The notes beneath the pieces are model-generated. The model did no database searches. It had not been told where the DNA came from and saw only the letters and a list, made by a program, of their open reading frames with translations. Shown here one piece after another: positions 1-12,000 of a stretch of 64,000 nucleotides of DNA; position 1 is the stretch's first letter, and each line of letters begins with the position of its first letter. This DNA comes from Neocallimastix lanati (nom. inval.) (Eukaryota; Neocallimastigomycota; Neocallimastigomycetes; Neocallimastigales; Neocallimastigaceae). Where the stretch lies: contig JACVTC010000093.1 of NCBI GenBank assembly GCA_016946835.1, positions 388,501-452,500 on the forward strand, read 5' to 3'. The position numbers and the translations under genes were made by a program.

Positions 1-1915
1 ATGAAATAAAATAAAACTTAATTAGTTTATAAATTATTTACATAACATAAAATTTATGATATAAATTTTATGTTATGTAAATAATTTATATATAACCATT
101 AATGATTCTAATATAAATATATATTTTAAAAATTTTTTAACAATTGTTGTTATTATTATATAATATTAAATATTAACTGTATTAAAATGATATAAAATTA
201 AGCTTAGATTGTTTTTTTTTTTAAAAAAAAAAAAAAAAAAGAAAAAGAAATTATACTTATATAATAATAGTTCTTATAATAATAATAATAATAATAAAAG
301 TAAAAAAAAAATAATAATAGAAATGTTAATATAATTATTACTATTATATTTATATTTTTTTTTATAGTTACAAATTAAAATAGTTACAAATAATATAGTC
401 ATTAAAATGAAAAACAATTGTTTTTTATTTTAAAAAAAAAAAAAAATTGCATATTTTTCATGTTAATATTTTATAAAATTATTTTTTAATCGTGTACATT
501 TTTTTTCTGTATAATTTTATTATTTTATTATGTTTTATTATGTATATATTATGGAATCATTCAATAATTTAAAAAATAATAGCTACAATTTAGTAATAAT
601 ATTTAATAATAAAGTTAAAATAGTAATAATATTAATATTAAATCGAAATAATTTCCTTTTTATTAATATATTTATTTACTTACTAATTATTTCTTTTTGG
701 AAAATATATTAATAATTTTAATTATATTTTTTTTGTATACAAGAACTTGTATCATATTTTATTTCAGTTACGTATATGAAAAGTATTATATTTTTTAAAT
801 ATTGTATTTCTAATGATTTAATACTGAAACATTTTTAAACATGAGGGCATTAATTCAAATCATTTCGTATATAAAAAACTTTAAATTATATAAAATATAT
901 TTTTAATATAATTAAAATTATAATATGGTTTATCAAAAATATAAAATGAAAAAGTATAAAATAAATTTGAGATTTCAAAATTGCATAATAAATTAATAAA
1001 AAAAGCTTTTAGTTACAGATAATTTAGTCATTTTTTAATATTGATAATTAGATTAATAAATTATGATAATTTTTGTATTAATGATATATCATTAATTAAA
1101 TTTAATATATTTTGTAAATTTGGAATATAATATTAATTATGTACTGTTTATATGTTATAAAAAAATTTAAAGATATAATAATTGATATTTTAATTAGTAT
1201 TTTTTATGCCATAATGATTAATTAAAAATGATAAATAATATTTTATGACATTTTAATAACAATAATCAAGTAATAAAAACAAAAGTTAATACAATTAATT
1301 ATATATTGAATATGAATTAATAATTAATTAATAGTCATTGTTATTCAAATAATACTTATCGAAATAAATATATATTGTTATTTTTATACATGTAAAAAAA
1401 AAAAAAAAAAAAAAAAAAAACTCATATCTTATCATGATTAATGATTAATATTACTAATACATACATTTCTCATTGATATTTATTAAAATTGACTTTTTTA
1501 ATTTTTTGTTAATGACAACACTCTTTTTATAATAGTTATTTTTCATTATATATATTATTAATAAAGAACAATCATTTTTGATATTTCTTTAGCATTAATT
1601 ATATTAATTAAAATATATATATATATATATATAAATTTAAATAATATTTTAATTTATTAAATTCATTTTTAATATTTATTTTATAATTTTATAGATATTA
1701 TTTTATTTAATTTTTATCTATTATATAATAAATTTTTTTATTGAAGAATTAATTTACAATAATAGGAAAGAACAACAATAATAAAAAGGAAACTGAATAC
1801 ATATTACTCTAAAGAAAAGAAAAAAGTAAATGAAAAAAGAAAAAATCAATATTAATTGAGTTTATAGCTATTTTAAAAATTTTAAATGTTTTTAAGAAAA
1901 TTATTTCTATTTCAA
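1..1915. other. Gene-free AT-rich flank
   Basis: I see no convincing gene here. The stretch holds A/T homopolymers, short ATA/ATT runs and the perfect hairpin at 28-90. A 60-codon open frame at 530-712 is rich in Ile/Asn/Leu as expected from AT-rich noise and is not called. The region lies downstream of the minus-strand BTB-like gene at 1916-2608, so its right end should contain that gene's 3' UTR. Confidence 0.6.
28..90. repeat. Perfect 29-bp inverted repeat (hairpin)
   Basis: Positions 28-56 and 62-90 are exact reverse complements of each other, separated by 5 bases. The arms contain the readable core TTACATAACATAAAATTT. A perfect 29-bp arm is longer than expected even in AT-rich DNA because the arms include C and G bases. 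It could be a foldback or MITE remnant, or simply a palindrome. Confidence 0.85.
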
Positions 1916-2608
1916 TTAAAATAATTCCATATTAATTTCTAAATAAGTTAGCATTTCCATAAAATTATTATAGTTAAATTCATTTGATTTAGATCTTTCA
2001 AAAATTTCAGTTTTAATACCAGTGTAAAGGTAATAGAGAACAGAAGAAAATATTTTAAGTGATGAAACTTCAATTTCTATGATACCTCCAATATTGTTTT
2101 CTTTGATTTCTTCAAAAAGTCTAAAGAAAGTGAAAGATTGTAAGGAAAGATACTTTGGATGAATCCTGAATTCTTGGAAATGATTATTACCACTTTCAAA
2201 AACATGAAGAATAACTGCATCATCAGTTCTTTTATTGAAAATAGTGCTACCAACCCTATGTAATGTTTCTACTGCTTCTGAATATGACTTCATTTCACCA
2301 TTAATTTCAATGCCATTTTTTAATATATCCATGTATTTATTTCTTAAAATGTCTTCTCTGGAAGGTTGATATTGATTTTTAATTGGGCAACCAATTAAAG
2401 CTTCGATTTTCATTATTTCGTCATCAGAATAGATAAACTTTTCAGAATTAAGGAATTCTTCAAAAAAGCGCTCATTTTCACTAGCTTCATCATTATAAAA
2501 ATCAAATTTATTATATAAATTAACTTCGTCGACTTCTTTACATAATTTAGATGGTGATAATGGTGGTGATGGTAATTGTGTTAAAATATCTTCAGCATTA
2601 CTAGCCAT
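1916..2608 (-). CDS. BTB/POZ-like protein, paralog 1 (outer subtype)
   Basis: Single-exon gene of 230 residues, first of five paralogs in the window. The N-terminus carries QLPSPPLSP at residues 11-19, which contains two Ser-Pro sites and could be a phosphorylated linear motif or docking peptide (inference). A Glu/Asp-rich stretch follows, then a conserved block SREDILRNKYMDILKNGIEI around residue 85. The C-terminal ~110 residues read like a BTB/POZ fold: a beta-strand block DAVILHVFE, the motif HPKYLSLQSFTFF typical of the BTB helix that follows the first strands, a strand IEIEVSSL, then VLYYLYTG, matching the family's 'x-x-x-YTG' signature. BTB domains mediate dimerisation and often recruit cullin-3; no BACK, Kelch or MATH partner domain is present. 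The start is the only ATG just before the conserved motif. Most similar to paralog 5 (ALIGCPI versus ALISCPI). Role unknown. Confidence 0.8.
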   Translation of the reverse strand: MASNAEDILTQLPSPPLSPSKLCKEVDEVNLYNKFDFYNDEASENERFFEEFLNSEKFIYSDDEIMKIEALIGCPIKNQYQPSREDILRNKYMDILKNGIEINGEMKSYSEAVETLHRVGSTIFNKRTDDAVILHVFESGNNHFQEFRIHPKYLSLQSFTFFRLFEEIKENNIGGIIEIEVSSLKIFSSVLYYLYTGIKTEIFERSKSNEFNYNNFMEMLTYLEINMELF

Positions 2609-2811
2609 TTTTTATTTAATTTTTTTTTAATAAAAAAAAATTGTTTTTAGTTATAAAACTATAAACTCTTAATTTTTATTATATGGATTATATTATTTAT
2701 TTAAATAATATAATATAAATTAGAATTTATTATTTAAAGTTTATGAAAAAAAAAAAAAATTTGTTTTTTGAATTTTTTAAAAGAAATTCTATTTATTTAT
2801 ATATATATATG

Positions 2812-2814
<3 letters not shown>

Positions 2815-2882
<68 letters not shown>

Positions 2883-2897
2883 TATTATTATTATTAT
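2815..2897. repeat. TTA triplet microsatellite
   Basis: A nearly pure run of about 25 TTA/TTATTA units. Read on the plus strand it yields a poly-leucine open frame, which is not a gene. Confidence 0.95.
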
Positions 2898-3032
2898 TTT
2901 TTTCAATAAAAAAATATTTAATTGAAAAATTAAAGCAATAATATCATAATATATAACAATTTATGGTAATATATTGTTCAATATAATTTTACAAATTATT
3001 CAATATATATTATACTACTTATAATACACATA

Positions 3033-3071
<39 letters not shown>

Positions 3072-3512
3072 ATAAAAACAAGATAGTGAATTTTTATTAT
3101 TAGAATTATTATAAATATTATATAGTGTGATGATATTTATGATCTTTATTAGAATTTACTTTTGAATATAATGTTATATTTTAAAAGGTTGATTTTATTT
3201 TATAATAATTATAATAATTATGATAATAATAATTAAATATATAATAAAAAGCAAAGATGATTAAATATGAAACAAGAAGTATCAATAATAATGAAGCTAT
3301 TATAAAAAATAATAAATAATAGATAATTAAAATATATAAAATATATATTAATGATAAAATAACCCTAATCATTAATTTATTTATTTTTTTTTTTTTTTTT
3401 TAAATAAATCTAGATTTTTTTTTAAAAAAATAATTATTTTCAAAATGATATTCCTTATGATCAACAATACTAATTAACATTTTTTTGGAATAATTTATTA
3501 GAAATCTATTAA

Positions 3513-3660
3513 AAATAAAATAAATAGTAGAATATGAATATAAAGTACAGATTGAATAAAATAAAATAAAAAAAAAAAAAAAATAAGCAAATATATAAAT
3601 AAAAGGAAAAAAAAAAAAATAAGCAAATATATAAATAAAAGGAAAAAAAAAAAAAAAGTT
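3513..3660. repeat. Dispersed repeat unit plus tandem 'AAGCAAATATATAAATAAAAGG' repeat
   Basis: Positions ~3519-3575 contain a unit with the readable core AAAGTACAGATTGAATAAAA, which reappears three times at 63762-64000 near the other end of the window. Just after it, 3583-3655 holds two copies of a ~37-bp unit (core AGCAAATATATAAATAAAAG) separated by A-runs. Confidence 0.8.
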
Positions 3661-3760
3661 TACTTTTAAAAAATATTTATTATGGAATATCACTTTAAAA
3701 AATTGATTTTATGTAAAGTTCCATTAATTCAAATTTATGTACTTTTTAAAATAAAATAAT

Positions 3761-3833
3761 ACTAATATTAATACTAATACTAATACTAATACTAATACTA
3801 ATATTAATACTAATACTAATACTACTAATAATA
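3761..3833. repeat. TAATAC hexamer array
   Basis: About twelve imperfect units of TAATAC/TAATAT in direct orientation. Simple repeat. Confidence 0.9.
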
Positions 3834-4527
3834 ATAATAATTATTTATAATTTTCATGTGAATAAATCTTTCATTAATTTATTAAATTATAAATTGTAAA
3901 TTAATTTGGATTTAAACTCATATAAGGTTGCATAATTTTGTAATTAAAAAATTCACTGTCTATAAGTATGTTATTCAAAATAGTAAATAAAAAATATTTG
4001 TTAAAATGTTATATCTTCATATATTCTTTATACAGTTTAATTCAATTAATATATATATACTATTTTATTATAGAAATAACTATATTAAAACTAAAAAAAA
4101 AAAAAAAATCTTTTATTAATGTATATATTTTATCATATAAATTTAATATTATATTATTAATAAAGTTTTATTCATAATAAATGATTTATACATATTATAT
4201 TATATATTGATCATTATGATATGATTCATGTTATATAAAATGTGTTAAAATAATTTATGAATTTAAGATATGTTTGAAAAAATAAAAATTATAAATAATA
4301 CTAATAAAAAAAAAAAGAAATTATTTTAAATAAATAATTATAATAATCCAAAAAAATATAATTTTATTATTATCATAGTTATAAATATATTAATTATAAA
4401 AATAGCAATGATAATAATAATTTTTTTTTCATAAAAATTTTTTCTTATATGCAAATATAAATAAGTAAATAAAAAATAAATAAAAAAAGGAAATATTTTA
4501 TAATTTTATATATTTATGATATTAGGT

Positions 4528-4898
4528 ATAAACAATATAATATAATTAGGAATCAATATAAATATGTCATAATGTTTAAATACAATATCATTTAAGTATA
4601 TATTTAAATATAAAATGATTTTCTGATTTATAATAAAAAATAAAAGTTATTCAAGAAAATAATAAATATTAACCTATATTGTTCTTTAAAATAAAACATT
4701 CTTTAAAAATAAAATTATTATCCCTTATTATTATTATCTAAGAATAATTTAGGTTAATATTTATTATTATCTTGAATAACTTTTTTTTTTATTATAAATT
4801 AGAAAATCATTTTATATTTAAATATATATTTAAATGATATTGTATTTAAACATTATGACATATTTATATTGATTCCTAATTATATTATATTGTTTATT
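4528..4898. repeat. Large foldback element (two ~149-bp inverted arms)
   Basis: The left arm (about 4528-4676) and right arm (about 4750-4898) are near-identical reverse complements with a handful of mismatches and a small indel in an A/T run. The central spacer is about 73 bases. Readable matched blocks include AATATGTCATAATGTTTAAA in the left arm and its complement in the right. Such a structure suits a foldback MITE or an inverted duplication, and a transcript through it would form a long hairpin. I see no clear target-site duplication at its ends and no coding content. Confidence 0.9.
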
Positions 4899-5059
4899 AT
4901 TAACATATATAAATAAATGCTTAAATCGACTATGTAAATCAATATTTTCTTTGTAGCTTAAATTGTTTAGTTAAGTTTTTAAAAACTTATAGGCAATATA
5001 TTTTTGATATCAAACCTTCGCAAATTTGTTAAATATTTTTAATAATAATCGATTTAAAT

Positions 5060-6390
5060 ATTATTGAATTTTTTATAAGATCCAGTATCATTAGATTTAG
5101 CTCCATAAGCATAGCAACCAATATAAGCTACAATAATTTAAATAAATATCAAAACCCCTAAAATACCCAAAACATTGAAAAGTGAAGTCTAATGATTCAC
5201 CTTCTTCAGAAGGATCCGGTATGTAACATACTCCGTTACATTTGCCATTTGAACACTCATTTTTATTTGTACAAGGATCTCCAATAAGTCTACTGCAATG
5301 ACCGTACACAACGTTTGATTTCATCATTTTCATTGAATATGCAAGTACTGTTTATGATTTATTTGTAAAAAATTGTGCATTTTCAGTATATTCAGTTGAA
5401 ACTTCAATATATATAATACTGTGGCACATTATGTATGTATAAAATATATATCTATTTACTTTGGTAATGTTACATCATTTGCAATCCGTTTTATTACCGT
5501 TTGATTGTGAAAGGTTATCATTAATTGGATAGATACTGTATATTTAAAAGATTGTATAATATAATACAATATAATATAAACAATATGTTAATTTTAATAT
5601 TATTTATCATAGATAACATAAAATAAATATAAACTAAACAAAATAAAACATGAGAATAATTATTTCCAATTAAATATTATATTTATTTGTTACATACATA
5701 TTGATGCTTCTTTTATTTTTGCTATTTAATTCAAAAACTTCGGTTGATGTTCTATTTATTTCAAAATAGTTATTTAACATTGAATAAAATTTAAATATAT
5801 AATTTATTGCTATTATTTAAAATAATTCCTACAATATACTACAATAAATTGGAATAGTTTCCTTATACCCCATTCACAAATGATTCTTAAAGATATATAT
5901 TTTTATGTTATAATTAATTACAATTAAGTGTTCCATTTCATAATATCCAAATATTGTTTTTAATAAAATTGAAAATAATATCTGAATCACCATTACTAAA
6001 ATACTTCAATTATATAATTTCCAGTATAAATAATAATAAGACATAATTTTGTACTAATATAAATAAAACCTTTAATTGTTTAGGAATTTTATAAATAATC
6101 TATTTTTATATCCACTGGTTCTTGAACTATATTATTAATTAAAACTTTATCTATGCTATGTATTATTATACATAAAAATTTGTGGTTAATTAAATGATTA
6201 ATTTTGATTAAGTTAAAATTTAATACTCGGTATAATTAATTTACGACGAAATTGAGCTTTCTTTACAATTTGGAATATATATTATATATAAATCATTCCA
6301 CCTAATAGAATTACATTCAATAAATAATTTATTTAATACCTCATTTCTAGACTCGCTAATTATAACCTTATTGGTATATATCTATTTTAT
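5060..6390 (-). pseudogene. Decayed cysteine-rich membrane protein gene
   Basis: Read on the minus strand, scattered coding pieces remain. The clearest (5097-5333) contains GDPCTNKNECSNGKC followed by NGVCYIPDPSEEGES, a closely spaced cysteine pattern like the Cys-rich ectodomains common in secreted or membrane proteins of gut fungi. After a frame change, the bases to about 5060 encode a hydrophobic segment reading LGILGVLIFI, a stop codon, then IIVAYIGCYAYGAKSNDTGS, which looks like a transmembrane helix and short cytoplasmic tail. Upstream (higher coordinates), open patches such as NKVIISESRNEVLNKLF near 6350 and a NYFEINRTSTEVFELNS patch near 5740 suggest the body of the same gene. Several stops and frame changes mean it is not functional as read; a heavily spliced gene is a less likely alternative. 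Family not identified. Confidence 0.5.
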
Positions 6391-6531
6391 ATTATAATAA
6401 ATATCTATTTAATATTTAAAAGTAATTTTAAATTTGGAAATATTAAATGAATTAATTTATTAATAAATAATAAATAAATAAAGATATATATATATAATAT
6501 AATAAACATAATATTTTTTGTTTTCCTGACT

Positions 6532-6652
6532 ATAATTCTGCAAATTAAAAATAATAATTAATATTATTAATAATTAATAATAAGATAAAAATAATTCTGC
6601 AAATTAAAAATAATAATAATTAATATTATTAATAATTAATAATAAGATAAAA
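6532..6652. repeat. Two-copy tandem repeat, ~59-62 bp
   Basis: The unit starting ATAATTCTGCAAATTAAAAA is present at 6532-6590 and again at 6591-6652; the second copy has one extra AAT. Confidence 0.9.
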
Positions 6653-6849
6653 AATATTTGTTAATAAAAATATTATAATCATCAACATTATAATAATCTC
6701 GATAATAATAGTAATAAAATTAATTTAAAAGGTCTAGACTCTTTGAAATTTTATGATAATAATTATCATCATTTATAATAATAATATAATAAATTATAAT
6801 TAATAAAAAAAATTTTAATTATATTAATAATTAATAATTTAATCTTGAT

Positions 6850-6957
6850 GATTTCTGTTATTTTTGAATTATGTTATTAATGAGTCTAGACTTTTTTATT
6901 TTTGATTTCTGTTATTTTTGAATTATGTTATTAATGAGTCTAGACTTTTTTATTTTT
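6850..6957. repeat. Two-copy tandem repeat, 54 bp
   Basis: The unit starting GATTTCTGTTATTTTTGAAT occurs at 6850-6903 and 6904-6957, identical as far as I can read. Each copy contains AGTCTAGACT. Confidence 0.92.
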
Positions 6958-8282
6958 GAAGTTCTATATTTATTATCCCCTATTTAAAAAAAAAAATAAT
7001 AATAATAATTTATAAATAATTAAACTAATTGAACCAATGATATTTTTTGAAATTATTTTTTTAAAAAAAAGAATAATTTTAAAAATTAAAAAAATCCCAA
7101 AAAAAAAAAATATATTATTTAAAATATTTTCTTGATCTACCAATGATAAATAAATAACTATAAAATTTAAAGTTTAAAAACTTTAATAAAAGAGTATTGT
7201 TTTTTGCAAAGTAAAAAGTTATTGGTAATAAATGATATGAGTGATATTAATTTTATTTTTAAACTTTAATTAATTAAAAATATTTATTAAAAAGTCTAGA
7301 TTTTTTATTTTATTTCGTACAATAAATTAAAAAAAAAAAGAAAACAAACAAAAAATAAAAATAAAAATGAAAAATTAAATGAAAAAACGAATTTCCATTT
7401 TAAGAAAGTATTAAGGTATAAAGTATTAAATGTTTATTCTTTTTTAAAATTTATTATACGAAATATTTTATACTAATTTCATTAATATTTAATGTTATAA
7501 TGAATTTAAATAAAATATTCAAAAAATAATAATGGAAATGTATTATTAATTTTCTATAATTTTAATCTTAAATCTAAAAGATAGTGATACTTTTTTTAAA
7601 GACTTTTTTTTTTTTTTTTATTATTATTATAATTATTAATATTTGGCTAATTTAATACTTAATTGCATCAAAAAGAAATAAAAAATTCATATTTTTTCCC
7701 TTTGACTATAAATTAATTATTTTTCTTAATAATGTTATTGAATTGAAAATTATTTATTTATTTATTTGTTTATTTAATGTTGTTGAGAGAATAACTAATA
7801 ATTATTCATTAATCATATTTAATGAGAATTAGTGTCTGTTAAAATAATTTATACATTATAAATAATATAATAGTACTTTATTTTGTTGTTGTGTATTATA
7901 TAATAAATTTATTATTTTAATTAAATAAGTTATTTCAATTTTATAATTTGATATATCTTACTTTAATATATATATTCTAAATATCATATTTATTAGATAT
8001 AACTTATTTTAATATAAATTCTTAATAACATATTTAATATTGACATATAAGTAATTATTACTTTCTTTATTAAATTAATACAATACACAATTACCATTTT
8101 TGTAATTAAAACATTAATACAAAATTTCTTACAATTCATTATATTTGTATATATTTCATTTTTAATGATTTTATATTTTTATTTAATTTTTATTTCATAT
8201 ACATTTTTTTTAATTATTTACATTAATATATTTAATAAATTGAATAAAAGTCAAAAAAAAAATAAAAAATAAATATTTATTA

Positions 8283-8368
8283 TATTGGGTATATTATTAA
8301 ATAAATTAAACACAATATTTATTATATTACATATAATAAATATATATTTTTCAATGGGTATATTAGAA
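8283..8368 (-). promoter_or_regulatory. Downstream motif TAATATACCCA of BTB-like paralog 2 (two copies)
   Basis: On the minus strand, about 35 and 105 bases past the stop codon of paralog 2, the sequence reads TAATATACCCATT and TAATATACCCAAT. The same motif follows paralogs 3 and 4. The GC triplet CCC stands out in very AT-rich DNA. It may be a 3' UTR or transcript-end signal; function is inference. Confidence 0.45.
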
Positions 8369-8398
8369 TATTATTATTAGATATTATTTCATTTTAAA

Positions 8399-9046
8399 TT
8401 AAAAAGCAACTAAATTAACATCTAATAATTTTATATTTTCCATAATACCCTTACAAAAAGATTCATCTAATTTAGCAATTTCTAAAAATTTTGAATTGTC
8501 ACCAGTGTAAAGCCAATATAGTACATATGCAAAACTATCAAGGTATGGAACTTCAATTTCAATAATACCTTGTTCATTATTTTCTTTTGCTTCTTCAAAT
8601 AGTTTAAAGAATTGAAAAGACTGTAAAGAAAGGAACATTGGATGAACCCAGAATTCTTGGAATTTTTCAGTACCAACTTCATAAACACGAAGTGGAATAG
8701 CATCTTTAGTCTTCTTATTAATAACATTATTTCCGATGTTATGTAACTTTTCAATTGCATAAGAATATGGAACCATTTCACCATTGATTTCAACACCATC
8801 TTCTATTATATTCATAAATTTAGATCTTAAAATTTCTTCCTCTGATTGTTCGTCTGGACTATCAATTGGGAAACCTAAAATACTTTCAAGGTACTCAACT
8901 TCCTTTTCAGTAAAATCAAATTCGTCATCGTCATACTCTAATTCTGCTTCTTCATTACAATAAATTGTGGTAGATAATGGTAATGAAGCTGGAGATAATG
9001 GTGGAGAAGGTAATTGAGAATATACTTCACTTAAAGTAGTAGCCAT
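8399..9046 (-). CDS. BTB/POZ-like protein, paralog 2 (inner subtype)
   Basis: Intact single-exon gene of 215 residues. QLPSPPLSP sits at residues 11-19. An acidic run (YDDDEFDFTEKEVEYLE) precedes SILGFPIDSP. The middle block EEILRSKFMNIIEDGVEING is shared by all five paralogs. The C-terminal BTB-like part reads DAIPLRVYE, then FWVHPMFLSLQSFQFFKLFE, IIEIEVPYL and VLYWLYTGDNSK, ending in a last helix and VAF. It is closest to paralogs 3 and 4. The start ATG is supported because all family members begin 8-11 residues before the proline motif. There is no signal peptide or membrane segment, so it is probably cytosolic or nuclear. An overlapping 105-codon frame at 8482-8799 is a shadow. Specific function unknown. 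Confidence 0.82.
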   Translation of the reverse strand: MATTLSEVYSQLPSPPLSPASLPLSTTIYCNEEAELEYDDDEFDFTEKEVEYLESILGFPIDSPDEQSEEEILRSKFMNIIEDGVEINGEMVPYSYAIEKLHNIGNNVINKKTKDAIPLRVYEVGTEKFQEFWVHPMFLSLQSFQFFKLFEEAKENNEQGIIEIEVPYLDSFAYVLYWLYTGDNSKFLEIAKLDESFCKGIMENIKLLDVNLVAF

Positions 9047-12000
9047 TTCTTATAATAATAAAACTTTATTTTTAATTAAGGAGAATTTTTAATTACAACA
9101 GTAGTAATTTTTATAAAAATTTTTAATTACTATATTTTTTACAATTTTTTTATTATTTATTTTATAAAATATAATATTATGAAAAAAAATAAATTATTGA
9201 AGAAAAAAAATTTTTAAGGAAAATTGAGTATTTTTATATATATTTTTTTTTCTATTTTAATTATATAAACATCCATAGAATGAAATTTTAATTATTATTT
9301 TTATTTATTGATTATATTATATAACAATATTTATATTAATAGTTTATACTTTATTTATATTATAAATAATATATTATTTATAAATATAATATTATTGAAA
9401 TGAATGTAATTATTATATTTAAAATTTAAAAAGTATTTTTATTATAATAAAAAAAAAGTTTAATAGCTAATAAATTTATTTAATAATAGTATATTAAGTA
9501 TTTTACTATTTATAAAATGTCTATTATTTATTATGAGTAATATATATTTTATATATTAAAATATATATTAACTTTTATAATAAAAATTTTAAATAATTAA
9601 AAAAAAAAAAAAAGAACAATATGTACTTATAATAATAAACTATAAAAAATATTAAAAATATATATTTTTTTTTTAAAATTATTAATAAACTATAAAAAAT
9701 ATTATTAAAAATAATCTTTTTTTAAAAATAATAATAAACTATAAAAAATAATAAAAATATATTTTTTTTTAAAAATAAATAATTAATATATTTTTTTTAA
9801 AAATAATAATAAACTATAAAAAATATTATTAAAATTTTTTTTTTTTTAAAAATAAATAATTAATATATTTTCATAATAGATAAAAATTTAATTTAATATG
9901 TAATCATAATTAATATATAATCATAATAAATTAGTTGCATATATAATTTGGTCAAAATTAAATATATTTCCAATTTATAAAAAAAAAAAAAAAGAATATA
10001 AATAAAGTTACTTATTTTATTTAATATATATGTTTATATTTATAATTGAAATATATTAAAAATTATTATAATTAAAGAGTCAGAATATTAATTATTGAAT
10101 TTAAAGACTCTAGAACAAATTTAAGGAAAATTTTTTTTTTAAATTATTTTTATTTGTTAAAAAAAATTTGTTGTGATACAATTCAATTTTTAATATAACA
10201 ATAATAATTTTATGCTTTTCATAATGACAAAAAAAAATTGATAGTCATTTTAGAATGACATTTTTGTCATCGATGTTGGGTCTGGACTCATAAAAAAAGT
10301 AATATAAGGTAGAAAATAATAATTATTTAATTATTTAATTATTTTGATTTTCTATATTTAATAAAAAATTTTTTTTAAAAAAAGCTAAAACTTTAAATAA
10401 TAAATATAAAGTATATATATGGCTTTTTAAAATATTCCATAAATGGATTGTCCTATAAATAATAATAATAATAAATGAATGATCATTATATACACATTTT
10501 GTTTATTAATCATATTTAATTATAACTATAATAGTATGGAATTACTGTAGTATACTTCAAAAAAAAAATAATATTTAAAAAAAACTTTTATTCTAAAAGA
10601 ATAACAAAATTTTGTAATTGTTATTTTTTTCAATATGGAAAGAGAATGCTATATGATAGAGTATTTTATTGATTATAGAATAATTCATATATATACATTA
10701 TTATAAGTCCATTTTATTTCTATTCCTAATTATATAAATACAATGGAAAAAAAAAATAAAATAAAATAAAACTTATCAAATTATATTTACTAAATATATT
10801 TAATATTTTATTAAAATATAGAAAATTAAGTTATATATAATAATAAAATATATTCTGGTATATTTACTTTTTATTAATATTCTTTAAATTAATATAAATT
10901 ATTTTTATTATTTTTATGTAAATATCAGTATATTAACAATAATTATTTTTTTTCCATTATTATATCAATAATTATTATTCGTTCTTTGATGTTACTTGTT
11001 ATTAAGACATATAAATTAAAAAACATATAATATTTTTTTTTATACAAGAATAAATATTAATAAGGTTTATGATTTACTTGGTGATTATTTTTTTTTGGGA
11101 TAATTCGAAATGAAAAAGAAAAAAAAAATATTGGAGGCAACAATCATTTTAACAAATAAATCTTAATTTATAATAATCTAAATTTGATAATAGGAACTTT
11201 AATAATAATAATTATTAAGAGAAAAAAAAATAAAATTGCAAATTGTTTTAAATTTTATAAATAATAAATAGTTTTTTTTTTTTTTTTTTTTTTTATAATA
11301 TAATCATATTACTTTATGTTAAATAAATCTAGAATTTTTTTTTTTTAATATATAAAATTAATAAGATAAAAATAAATAAATAAATAAATAAATAAAATAA
11401 AATAGAACAAAACAAAAAAATAATATATATATATAAAGATAATTAAAAAAGGAAATTTTTTACAAGTAATAAACTTTTAATGGAAAAATTTTAAAACAAA
11501 AATAATGAGTAAAATAACTTTATGGAATTTTTTTTTTTTTAAAAACTAAATAAAAAAGTTAATTATGTAATAAATTTATTATATTTAAAAATTTTGTTTC
11601 ATAATATTATCTATGAGGTGATAAATTATCTAATTTAATAATTCTTTTTCACATTGAATGACAAATTTTTAGAGAATTTGTAACGATTGTTTATGATTTA
11701 ATTCCTATTTATTTAAAGTATTATATACATATTCTCAATAATATGTAATTTTGGTATTCTGTGTAAGAAAAAAAATATTCTTAATATGTATTAATTACTA
11801 AGATTATTTTTAAAAAAAAAAACATATTTAATAATTAATTAAATTTATTAATTAGATTAAAAAAAAAAAAAAGAAACTATTAATAGGATTAACTCTTTTA
11901 TTCAATGCTCAAGCTACTATCATTTAATAACTTTATAAGCTATTTAAAAAAAAAAAAAAAAAAAATTTATTTTACTTTATTATTTATATTAAATTTTAAT

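Larger units (their letters stand above)
2609..5059. other. Intergenic stretch with repeats
   Basis: Between BTB-like paralog 1 and the decayed gene at 5060-6390 there is no supported gene. The stretch contains a TTA run at about 2815-2897 (its Leu-only translation is an artefact), A-runs, a direct repeat near 3583-3655, a hexamer array at 3761-3833 and the large foldback at 4528-4898. The promoter of paralog 1 should lie immediately after 2608, where the sequence is plain A/T. Confidence 0.6.
6391..8398. other. Intergenic stretch with tandem duplications
   Basis: No supported gene. Holds two local tandem duplications (6532-6652, 6850-6957), several TCTAGA sites, A/T homopolymers and, near the right end, the downstream region of BTB-like paralog 2. 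Confidence 0.6.

Noticed and set aside
530-712. 60-codon open frame containing MESFNNLK
   Set aside because: Composition is Asn/Ile/Leu noise; the similarity to the MULE ESFNN motif is only five residues and lacks supporting context.
2743-2925. Poly-leucine open frame
   Set aside because: Artefact of a TTA run between A- and T-rich flanks.
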